Part shown: positions 40,429-49,153 of the stretch, in pieces
How positions within the stretch are numbered: position 1 is the first letter of the stretch
Layout: each line of letters opens with the position of its first letter
Source: Sphingobacterium sp.
GTDB taxonomy: Bacteria > Bacteroidota > Bacteroidia > Sphingobacteriales > Sphingobacteriaceae
Direction of reading: 5' to 3'
Assembly (NCBI GenBank): GCA_022712315.1
Contig: JALAGS010000116.1
Coordinates: 1-64,000 of the forward strand
DNA: 64,000 nucleotides
Position numbers and translations under genes: made by a program
The notes under the pieces: model-generated
Seen by the model: only the letters and a program-made list of their open reading frames with translations
Databases searched by the model: none
Told to the model about the DNA's origin: nothing

Positions 40429-43400
40429 ATGAGTAAAAGAATACTGTTCTTTTCTTGTCTCGGACTATATGCCTTCATCTGTACTGCACATGCACAACAA
40501 ATGAAGGCATATAGTCCTTTGGTATGGGATGAGGGAAAGTTTGTTTACCATGCGGATTCGCTTGGAAACCAAATTCCTGATTTTTCCTATGCAGGATATA
40601 AAGGAGGCAACGAAGCTATTCCTACAGGACAGATTGCTGTCGTTGTTCCTGTAAAATCAGGTGATGCGACGCAACGAATACAAGCTGCCATTAACTATGT
40701 GTCAATGCTACCGTTGGGTAAAGATGGATTACGAGGAGTGGTGCTTTTACAAGCGGGAGTTTATTCTGTTTCCGGTTCTCTTAAAATAAGTGCCTCAGGT
40801 GTTATTCTGCGTGGTAGTGGTTTCACAACAAATGGAACTGTCATCATTGGTGAAGGAACAACAAGAGAAACACTCATCCGTATTCTCGGAAAAGACAATA
40901 TCACGTTTGCAAAAAAGACAAACGTAACAAGTGCTTACGTCCCTGTCAACGCGCGGGTATTGGATATTGATCATGCAGCTTCCTATAAAGCTGGAGATAA
41001 AATTAGGATTACAAGACCTTCCACGCAAGATTGGATTAATCAGCTTGGCACCGGTCATTTCGGCGGCGGGATCACTTCTTTGGGTTGGAAGCCTGGGCAA
41101 CGTGATGTTCATTGGGATAGAACGATTGTCGCTGTGAAAGGCAATCGTATCGAGATCGACGCCCCAATCACAACGGCCTTGGATAAACATTACGGTCAGG
41201 CGACCGTCGAACGATATACTTGGAAAGGAAGAATCGAAAATGTCGGTATAGAAAATATTGCACTTAAATCTGCTTTCGATGCTAATAACCCGAAAGACGA
41301 AGACCATCGCTGGATGGCGATTACTATTGAAAATGCGGAAAACGTATGGGTGCGCCGCATGCAGTTTCAGCATTTCGCAGGATCAGCCGTTTACGCTTTA
41401 GCAAGTACCCAAAAATTAACTGTTGAGGATTGTATTTCTCGGGACCCGGTGTCAGAAATCGGTGGCCAAAGAAGATATACTTTTTTCACAAAGGGGCAAC
41501 AGACCTTATTTCAGCGGCTTTATTCTGAGCAGGGATATCATGATTTTGCAGTGGGCTACCTGGCAGCAGGGCCAAATGCTTTTGTCCAATGCCAAGCAGT
41601 AGAGCCTTTCAGTTTCAGTGGTGGAATAGACAGCTGGGCGTCGGGAGTTCTTTTTGACAATGCAGATATAGATGCGCAGGCACTAAGCTATAAAAACAGA
41701 GGTCAAGATGGTCAGGGAGCTGGCTGGTCGGCAGCAAATTCTGTATTTTGGCAATCGACAGCTGGACTTGTAGAGTGTTACCAACCGCCAACCGCGCAGA
41801 ACTGGGCCTTTGGCATTTGGTCTCAATTTCAGGGAAATGGTTATTGGGAGCAATCTAATGAATACATTAAGCCCAAAAGTTTGTATTATGCCCAGTTGCG
41901 CGAAAGGATTGGCCCGGCTGCTGATGAGCGGGCGGTACTGTTGCCGGTGCTGACTGAAGCGTCCAGTAGTCCGCCCGTCAGTGTTGCCATGGAGTTGACG
42001 AAACAATCGATAAACCCAATGATGGAGCTGGTTGATTTTATTACTGAGGCGAACAAGCGTTATACCTTAAATACCACGGCAACTAAGGTAAAAACCATTG
42101 ATCAGATTGATTATAAAGAGCTCATTCCTCCGAAAAAACAAGCTGATATGCGTGTCGTGAACGGTTGGTTGGTACGAGGCGATGAAGTACTCGTGGGAGC
42201 GAAATCGGATGTGCCCTGGTGGAATGGTAGCGCTCGCCCATATGGCGCCGAGAAAGCAAAACCACATATCACCCGCTATGTCCCTGGAGAAATTGGCAAT
42301 GGGCTCACCGATGACCTGGATGCCATGACCGATAGCATGCTTCAAAACAATGTATTGGCTATTGATCACAACTACGGACTGTGGTATGACCGCCGCAGGG
42401 ACGACCACGAGCGTATCCGTCGGATAAATGGGGAGGTGTGGCCTCCGTTTTATGAATTGCCATTTGCACGTAGTGGTCAGGGGTTAGCCTATGACGGCCT
42501 GTCTAAGTATGATTTGACAAAGTACAACAAATTTTACTGGGGACGCTTGAAACAATATGCAGATCTAGCAGACCAAAGAGGTTTGGTATTGCTGCATCAA
42601 AATTATTTTCAACATAATATTATCGAAGCTGGTGCACATTATGCGGACTTCCCATGGCGTGCAGCTAATAATATCAATAATGTCGGATTTCCAGAACCGG
42701 TTCCTTATGCTGGTAATAAACGAATTTTCATGGCAGAACAGTTCTACGATATCGATAACCCTGTTCGTCGTTCATTACATCGCGCTTATATCCGTCAATG
42801 CTTGGATAACTTTAAAGATAACTCGGGAGTCATTCAGATGATCAGCGCGGAATATACGGGACCCTTACATTTCGTTCAGTTTTGGGTCGACGTAATCAAA
42901 GAATGGAAAGTGGAGACAGGTAAAAATCCAATTATTGGTTTGAGTGCAACAAAAGATGTACAAGATGCTATTTTAGCCGATAAAGAACGTGCTAAAGAAA
43001 TTCAGGTCATTGATATCCGCTACTGGTATTATCAAGCCGATGGAAAGAGCTATGCTCCCCAAGGTGGGCAAAATCTGGCGCCGCGTCAGCATGCACGATT
43101 GTTGAAACCAAAGAAAACATCGATGGAGGCCGTTTATAAAGCCGTATCCGAATACCGCACAAAATATCCTGATAAAGCAGTATTATACTTTGCTGACAAC
43201 TACCCAACGATGGCTTGGGCATCTTTTATGGCAGGTGGTTCTATGGCAAACCTACCTAAGATAGGAAACAACGATTTCTACCGTGCAGCATCGGCGATGA
43301 AAGCGACAGAAATCAATGGCGCCTTGTTGCTAAAAGGTAGCCAAGGTCTGATCATTTATAAGGAAAAATCTGATGCAGCAGATATTGATCTATCCGATTA

Positions 43401-43539
43401 TAAAGGTGGTTTTGAAATGACACGCATTAATCCGAAAAACGGAACGATTATCAAAATAGAGAAGATCAATCTCGGGAAGCATATTCATTTGAGCAATTAT
43501 ACAAAAGAGCCAGAAATTATTTGGCTAAATAAGAAATAA
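40429..43539 (+). CDS. Large secreted protein: N-terminal right-handed beta-helix plus C-terminal barrel-like domain (uncharacterised)
   Basis: 1036 aa; AAINYVSMLPLGKDGLRGVVLLQAGVYSVSGSLKISASGVILRGSG (beta-helix), DHNYGLWYDRRRDDHERIRR, QMISAEYTGPLHFVQFW. Confidence 0.7.
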   Translation: MSKRILFFSCLGLYAFICTAHAQQMKAYSPLVWDEGKFVYHADSLGNQIPDFSYAGYKGGNEAIPTGQIAVVVPVKSGDATQRIQAAINYVSMLPLGKDGLRGVVLLQAGVYSVSGSLKISASGVILRGSGFTTNGTVIIGEGTTRETLIRILGKDNITFAKKTNVTSAYVPVNARVLDIDHAASYKAGDKIRITRPSTQDWINQLGTGHFGGGITSLGWKPGQRDVHWDRTIVAVKGNRIEIDAPITTALDKHYGQATVERYTWKGRIENVGIENIALKSAFDANNPKDEDHRWMAITIENAENVWVRRMQFQHFAGSAVYALASTQKLTVEDCISRDPVSEIGGQRRYTFFTKGQQTLFQRLYSEQGYHDFAVGYLAAGPNAFVQCQAVEPFSFSGGIDSWASGVLFDNADIDAQALSYKNRGQDGQGAGWSAANSVFWQSTAGLVECYQPPTAQNWAFGIWSQFQGNGYWEQSNEYIKPKSLYYAQLRERIGPAADERAVLLPVLTEASSSPPVSVAMELTKQSINPMMELVDFITEANKRYTLNTTATKVKTIDQIDYKELIPPKKQADMRVVNGWLVRGDEVLVGAKSDVPWWNGSARPYGAEKAKPHITRYVPGEIGNGLTDDLDAMTDSMLQNNVLAIDHNYGLWYDRRRDDHERIRRINGEVWPPFYELPFARSGQGLAYDGLSKYDLTKYNKFYWGRLKQYADLADQRGLVLLHQNYFQHNIIEAGAHYADFPWRAANNINNVGFPEPVPYAGNKRIFMAEQFYDIDNPVRRSLHRAYIRQCLDNFKDNSGVIQMISAEYTGPLHFVQFWVDVIKEWKVETGKNPIIGLSATKDVQDAILADKERAKEIQVIDIRYWYYQADGKSYAPQGGQNLAPRQHARLLKPKKTSMEAVYKAVSEYRTKYPDKAVLYFADNYPTMAWASFMAGGSMANLPKIGNNDFYRAASAMKATEINGALLLKGSQGLIIYKEKSDAADIDLSDYKGGFEMTRINPKNGTIIKIEKINLGKHIHLSNYTKEPEIIWLNKK
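40462..40517 (+). repeat. Perfect 17-bp inverted repeat in signal-peptide coding region of 40429 gene
   Basis: ggactatatgccttcat (40462-40478) / atgaaggcatatagtcc (40501-40517), 22-nt loop. Confidence 0.95.
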
Positions 43540-43543
43540 CAAC

Positions 43544-44944
43544 ATGTCTATTCGTAAGAAACTTATACTATTTACAGTTGCAGGAGCACTTTTTTCGTGT
43601 ACGTCCAATAAAGAGGCGAAGCACCCTACACTTTTGAAAATTTCGGAAAACGGTAGGTATATCATGACCGAAGATGGGAAACCTTTCTTTTGGCTGGGCG
43701 ATACGGGCTGGTTGCTTTTCAACAAGATGAACCGGGCGGAAGCGGAGCAATACCTGGAGGATCGGAAACAAAAAGGTTTCAATGTCATCCAGGCCATGGT
43801 CCTGCATACCGTTCCTTCCGTAAATAGTTATGGTGATTCTTCGCTTGTCAACAAAGATATTTCGAGACCGCTTGTGACCGAAGGGAACAATCCGGATAAT
43901 GCAACAGCGTATGATTATTGGGATCATGTCGATTACATTATTGATAAGGCAGCTGAAAAGGGACTCTATGTTGCTTTGGTCCCGGTTTGGGGATCACCGG
44001 TGAAGGATGGAAAAGTATCAGCTGAGCAAGCAGAAAAATATGCCACATTTCTTGCGGAAAGGTGGAAAGACCGTCCGAATATCATTTGGTTAAATGGTGG
44101 TGATATTAAGGGATCAGATAAGATGGAAGTGTGGGAGAAAATCGGCCAAACAATAAAATCCATCGATCATAACCATTTAATGACTTTTCATCCTAGAGGA
44201 CGAACGGCTTCTTCGGATTGGTTCCACGATAGACCCTGGCTGGATTTCAATATGGTGCAATCTGGACACCGTACCTACGCTCAGGACACTTCCGCGAATG
44301 AACAGAAACATTATGGCGAGGATAACTGGAAGTTTATGGCAGCCGACTGGGATATAAAACCCATTAAACCAACGATCGACGGGGAACCTTCTTATGAAGG
44401 CATCCCACAGGGATTACACGATATCACCCAACCGCGCTGGAAAGATGCTGACGTCAGAAGATATGGCTATTGGTCTGTATTTGCTGGTGCATTTGGTTAT
44501 ACCTATGGGCAAAACTCGGTCATGCAGATGCATGGGAAGCAAGATTCCACCTCGGCCTATGGTTCGGATGAGCTATGGAGTTCGGCAATCAATGCGCCGG
44601 GTGCGTCCCAAATGAAATTTTTGAAGGAGCTTATGCTGTCAAGAGACAATTATTTTGATCGTGTTCCCGATCAGTCTTTAATTGCGGATAATGGTGATAA
44701 ATACAATCGTTTACTAGCGACAAGAACTGGGAATTACGCATTTATCTACAATTACAACGGTAGGGAAATGAAAATTAATATGGGAAAAATCAATGGGGAC
44801 AAAGTAAAAGCGTCCTGGTTTGATCCCCGAAATGGGTCGACCAAAGTGATCGGAGAGTTTGAAAATAAAGGTGTACAAACTTTTGTACCTGAGGGAGGAC
44901 AAAAAGATGGAAACGACTGGGTATTGATCTTAGATAGCATTTAA
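43544..44944 (+). CDS. GH140-family (DUF4038) glycosidase, apiosidase-like, lipoprotein
   Basis: Lipobox GALFSC; GRYIMTEDGKPFFWLGDTGWLLFNKMNRAEAEQYLEDRKQKGFNVIQAMVL, NIIWLNGGDI. Confidence 0.85.
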   Translation: MSIRKKLILFTVAGALFSCTSNKEAKHPTLLKISENGRYIMTEDGKPFFWLGDTGWLLFNKMNRAEAEQYLEDRKQKGFNVIQAMVLHTVPSVNSYGDSSLVNKDISRPLVTEGNNPDNATAYDYWDHVDYIIDKAAEKGLYVALVPVWGSPVKDGKVSAEQAEKYATFLAERWKDRPNIIWLNGGDIKGSDKMEVWEKIGQTIKSIDHNHLMTFHPRGRTASSDWFHDRPWLDFNMVQSGHRTYAQDTSANEQKHYGEDNWKFMAADWDIKPIKPTIDGEPSYEGIPQGLHDITQPRWKDADVRRYGYWSVFAGAFGYTYGQNSVMQMHGKQDSTSAYGSDELWSSAINAPGASQMKFLKELMLSRDNYFDRVPDQSLIADNGDKYNRLLATRTGNYAFIYNYNGREMKINMGKINGDKVKASWFDPRNGSTKVIGEFENKGVQTFVPEGGQKDGNDWVLILDSI

Positions 44945-45873
44945 TGAGGAATTTGGTCAAATTGTTTATTTTATTTAGTGTGGCATCGATCTTGGCTTCC
45001 TGTCAGCGGGATGTTTACCTATTTACCTCGTTCCACGAACCCGCCAATGAAGGTTTGCGCTATCTGTATAGCAAAGATGGCTACCATTGGAGTGCGATTA
45101 ATGGGGTTTATTTAAAACCAAAATTAGGAAAACAGAAAATCATGCGCGATCCGTCGATGATACGGGATAAACAAGGTATTTATCATTTGGTATGGACCAT
45201 TGGTTGGCAGGGAAATGAAGGAATCGGCTACGCACGTTCAAAAGACTTGATCCATTGGGAAAATCAACAGATTGTTCCAGTGATGCAACAAGAAGCAACC
45301 ACCGTCAATGTTTGGGCGCCAGAGTTATTTTATGATGATATAGAAGACCGGTTTATTATTATTTGGGCTTCCACCATTCCTTATCGCTTCGCAAAAGGCG
45401 TAGAAGAAGAGAAAAACAATCACCGCATGTACTATACGACAACAAAGGATTTTAAATCCTTTACGGAGACGAAATTATTTAGCGATCCGGGCTTTAGTAT
45501 CATTGATGCGGTCATTGTCAAAAAAGAGCAAAAGGATTATGTGCTTGTATTAAAGGATAATACGCGGCCCAATCGAAATCTAAAGGTAGCCTTTGCGAAA
45601 AATCCGTTGGGGCCATTTCAGCAGATATCTGAGCCTTTCTCGCCGTATTTAAGTGAGGGACCTGCGGTGCTTAAAGTCAAGGATCAATGGTTAATCTATT
45701 TCGATTCATATGGTAGCAAAAGCTATGAGGCTGTGTCCACCAAAGATTTTAAGGTCTTCGAAAAAATCAACGACAAGATTTCCGTTCCAGAAGGGCATAA
45801 ACATGGAACGATCTTCAAAGCGTCCAATAAAGATTTAAAAAATTTGCTTCGGGATGAAGCCAAAAAGAAATAA
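44944..45873 (+). CDS. GH43-like glycosidase, lipoprotein
   Basis: Lipobox ILASC; IMRDPSMIRDKQGIYHLVWTIGWQGNEGIGYARSKDLIHW, NVWAPELFYDD. Confidence 0.8.
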   Translation: MRNLVKLFILFSVASILASCQRDVYLFTSFHEPANEGLRYLYSKDGYHWSAINGVYLKPKLGKQKIMRDPSMIRDKQGIYHLVWTIGWQGNEGIGYARSKDLIHWENQQIVPVMQQEATTVNVWAPELFYDDIEDRFIIIWASTIPYRFAKGVEEEKNNHRMYYTTTKDFKSFTETKLFSDPGFSIIDAVIVKKEQKDYVLVLKDNTRPNRNLKVAFAKNPLGPFQQISEPFSPYLSEGPAVLKVKDQWLIYFDSYGSKSYEAVSTKDFKVFEKINDKISVPEGHKHGTIFKASNKDLKNLLRDEAKKK

Positions 45874-45874
45874 T

Positions 45875-47707
45875 ATGACGATCAAATCAGTATTAGTCAG
45901 TCTATCGCTGGCTGCTGCCGTGCAACAGGTGGTAGCACAGCAAGACACGGTACGGTATATAGGAAAGACATTATCCAATGTGGATTATCACCATGGACAG
46001 CTGACACCTGCTGTGGGTACGCACAATATCCAGGTATTTCGAGCAAACAGAGAATTTCCTGAATTGGCCGGCGGACATCACTTTACCTATAACCATCAGC
46101 CTTTCTTAGCGTATTGGAATGATACTTATTATTTACAGTTTCTGAGCAATCCTGTGGGGGAGCATATCGCGGAAGGAAAAACCTTGTTGTTAACATCAAA
46201 AGATGGTCGCAATTGGTCCAGCCCTATAGATCTATTCCCTACTTATCTGGTTCCAGAAGGCTTTACCAAGCCGGGACGAACTGATAAGGCCGGAAAAAAC
46301 CTGTATGCAATCATGCACCAGCGTATGGGCTTTTATCATGCAAAGAATGATAAATTGCTGACGCTTGCTTATTACGGTGTAGCCCTGGATGCCAAGGACG
46401 ATCCAAATGATGGGAATGGTCTTGGACGTGTCGTCCGGGAGATCCACAAAGATGGTAGCTTTGGGCCAATCTATTTTATTCACTTCAATGCCTCTTTCGA
46501 TGAGAAGGGTGCCAAATATCCTTTTTATAAAAAGAGCAAGGATAAGGCCTTTATACAAGCTTGTGACGAATTGCTGGGCACGCCACTCATGATGCAGCAA
46601 TGGGTAGAGGAGTCCGATCGAAACGATCCATTAATTCCTTTGCAGCGTCCGGTAAAAGCGTTTTCCTTTTATCATCTCAATGATGGAAGGGTCGTCGGTT
46701 TATGGAAGCATGCATTGACATCGGTGAGCAAGGACAATGGAAAAACCTGGCAATACTCACCGTTGCGCGCCCCCGGATTTGTGAACAGCAATGCAAAAAT
46801 CTGGGGACAAAAAACATCCGATGGGCGCTACGCAACAGTGTATAACCCATCGGAATTCAGATGGCCCCTAGCCGTATCAACCAGCAATGATGGTTTGAAC
46901 TATACCGATTTGTTATTGGTTAACGGTGAGATCACCACAATGCGTTATGGCGGTAACTATAAGTCTTATGGACCGCAATATGTTCGTGGTATCGTCGAAG
47001 GAAATGGCATGGTTCCCGATCGTAACATGTGGTTGACGTACAGTATGAACAAAGAAGATATTTGGACTGCTGTTGTACCTGTTCCGATCATTTCTACCGT
47101 AGAAGAGGCCGTGAACGATGATTTTTCGAAAAATGAAGGACAAGCCTATAACAACTGGAATATTTATAGTCCATTGTGGGCAAGTGCCAAGGTTGAAGGA
47201 AAAGCGTTGGTCTTGCGTGATAAAGATCCTTTTGACTATGCGAAGGCAGATCGTGTGATTCAATCGGCACAAAAAGGCACCATTGAATTTACCGTAACGC
47301 CACAACAAAATGATCATGGCTCTTTACAGATTGAGTTGGTGAATGATAGTGGCTTAGCAGCTGCGAGAATTATTATGGATAAAGATGGCATTATAAAAAA
47401 TAAAGCCGGGTACCGAAATGCTTCGTTGACGAAATATGAGGAGGGAAAAACGTATCACTTTGCATTGACTTTCGATGTGAGCACCCGCTCTTATCAAGTT
47501 GCCATTAACGGAGAGGATAAAGGGACAAAGTTATTTTTCCAACCGGTAAGTAATGTGAGCAAAGTGTCGTTCCGTACAGGCGATGTCAGAAGGTTTCCCA
47601 ATGCGGATACGGAAACAGATCAGGACTTTGATGTCGAAAATGCGGGAGCTTCGGTAAAAGAAGCCACTTATCAGATTACTTCGTTGAAAGCTCAAAAGCT
47701 GAAATAA
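45875..47707 (+). CDS. Sialidase-like beta-propeller (Asp-box) protein with C-terminal LamG/jelly-roll-like domain
   Basis: Asp boxes TSKDGRNWS, VSKDNGKTWQ, TSNDGLNYT; start adjusted to ATG 45875. Confidence 0.65.
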   Translation: MTIKSVLVSLSLAAAVQQVVAQQDTVRYIGKTLSNVDYHHGQLTPAVGTHNIQVFRANREFPELAGGHHFTYNHQPFLAYWNDTYYLQFLSNPVGEHIAEGKTLLLTSKDGRNWSSPIDLFPTYLVPEGFTKPGRTDKAGKNLYAIMHQRMGFYHAKNDKLLTLAYYGVALDAKDDPNDGNGLGRVVREIHKDGSFGPIYFIHFNASFDEKGAKYPFYKKSKDKAFIQACDELLGTPLMMQQWVEESDRNDPLIPLQRPVKAFSFYHLNDGRVVGLWKHALTSVSKDNGKTWQYSPLRAPGFVNSNAKIWGQKTSDGRYATVYNPSEFRWPLAVSTSNDGLNYTDLLLVNGEITTMRYGGNYKSYGPQYVRGIVEGNGMVPDRNMWLTYSMNKEDIWTAVVPVPIISTVEEAVNDDFSKNEGQAYNNWNIYSPLWASAKVEGKALVLRDKDPFDYAKADRVIQSAQKGTIEFTVTPQQNDHGSLQIELVNDSGLAAARIIMDKDGIIKNKAGYRNASLTKYEEGKTYHFALTFDVSTRSYQVAINGEDKGTKLFFQPVSNVSKVSFRTGDVRRFPNADTETDQDFDVENAGASVKEATYQITSLKAQKLK

Positions 47708-49141
47708 ATGAGACGGTTTATTGTACATATAGCTTTACTGGTAGCCGGTTTTTCGGCAAAGGCGAATGTCATATTGCCGAATATTTTTGCGAATCACATG
47801 GTTTTGCAGCGCAACCAACCGGTCGCAATTTTTGGTTCAGCGAGCCCTGGCGAGCAGGTAAGCGTAGCTTTTCAAAACCAGTTGAAGACGACAGAAGCCG
47901 ATCAAAATGGTCGTTGGAAAGTTGAACTAAGAGCCATGCCGGCTAATGCGGTTGGACAGACGTTGACCATCAGGGGAAACAATACGATCGAGCTTAAAGA
48001 TGTTTTGGTCGGTGAAGTATGGTTGTGCTCGGGCCAATCGAATATGGAATACCAAATGCGTAAAATTGAGAAAGTTAAAGCTCCGTTGAGAGGTGCCTAT
48101 TTCCCTAAAAACGAAGTTTCCGAAGCAAACAATCCCAATATTCGAATTTTTTTAGTACGCCGAAAATTTCTGGCCAAGCCGGATGGCCAATATGAGGGCT
48201 GGGCTGTAGCCCGGGATTCGGCACTGCGTCAATTTTCTGCACCGGCCTATTTCTTCGGGAAAACGCTACAGCAAGAATTAGGTGTTCCTGTAGGCATTAT
48301 TTCATCAGCTGTGAGCGGCAGCAGAATCGAGCCCTGGTTCTCCGAAGAATATTGGACAAGTTCACCTTATCTGAAAGATAAAAAGAAAGAAGGCGATCCC
48401 GGTAAATTCTTTCATACAATGATTGAACCTTTGGCGCCTTATACCTTAAAGGGATTTATTTGGTACCAGGGGGAATCCAATACCTTTCTAAAAGAGAATA
48501 TTAGTTACAGTTATAAAATGAAGGCACTGATCGAAAATTGGCGGACCATTTGGGGAAATTCCAAATTACCGTTTTATTTTACAGAGATTGCGCCATTCTA
48601 TTATTCATTGGACGAAAAAGGTCATGTCCGTATGCCGAGAACAGTGTTGCCGGAATTTCGGGAAGCCCAAGATCTGGTTCTCCAACTACCGCATACAGCC
48701 CGTATCATTACGACAGATCTGGTCGATGATCCACACGATCTCCATCCAAACTATAAGTGGGAAATCGGCCGTCGCCATGCCTTCCAAGCTTTAAAATATG
48801 TCTATCATAAAAATATTGTAGCCGACGGTCCTGAACTAGAGGCCGTAAAATATCAAGGCAAAAAAGCGATGGTAAAATTGAGACATGCTGCCGGATTAAA
48901 GTCCGTAGACGGCAAGCCCTTAACATCATTTGAGGTTGCAGGTGAGGATGGCATCTTTTATCCAGCACAGGCTGCTATCAACGGACAGACAGTTGTACTT
49001 GAAAGTGACCAGGTACAACAGATCCGTCAGATCCGGTTCGGATGGGACGAAGCTGCCCAGCCCAACCTGGTGAATACCGCTGACCTGCCGGCCGCACCTT
49101 TTAGAACAAATAATCCATTACAACATATTAAATTGAAATAG
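47708..49141 (+). CDS. Sialate O-acetylesterase-family SGNH carbohydrate esterase
   Basis: ILPNIFANHMVLQRNQPVAIFGSASPGE, VWLCSGQSNMEYQM, FIWYQGESN. Confidence 0.93.
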   Translation: MRRFIVHIALLVAGFSAKANVILPNIFANHMVLQRNQPVAIFGSASPGEQVSVAFQNQLKTTEADQNGRWKVELRAMPANAVGQTLTIRGNNTIELKDVLVGEVWLCSGQSNMEYQMRKIEKVKAPLRGAYFPKNEVSEANNPNIRIFLVRRKFLAKPDGQYEGWAVARDSALRQFSAPAYFFGKTLQQELGVPVGIISSAVSGSRIEPWFSEEYWTSSPYLKDKKKEGDPGKFFHTMIEPLAPYTLKGFIWYQGESNTFLKENISYSYKMKALIENWRTIWGNSKLPFYFTEIAPFYYSLDEKGHVRMPRTVLPEFREAQDLVLQLPHTARIITTDLVDDPHDLHPNYKWEIGRRHAFQALKYVYHKNIVADGPELEAVKYQGKKAMVKLRHAAGLKSVDGKPLTSFEVAGEDGIFYPAQAAINGQTVVLESDQVQQIRQIRFGWDEAAQPNLVNTADLPAAPFRTNNPLQHIKLK

Positions 49142-49153
49142 TCTTTAGCGATC

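Noticed and set aside
38819-40517. The two in-ORF inverted repeats as ends of an invertible or mobile element
   Set aside because: The two repeats have unrelated sequences and each is self-contained with 9- and 22-nt loops, too short for an inversion segment; no transposase nearby
40795-41373. 192-aa minus-strand ORF inside the beta-helix gene
   Set aside because: Antisense shadow ORF of a clearly coding gene; no recognisable domain or signal
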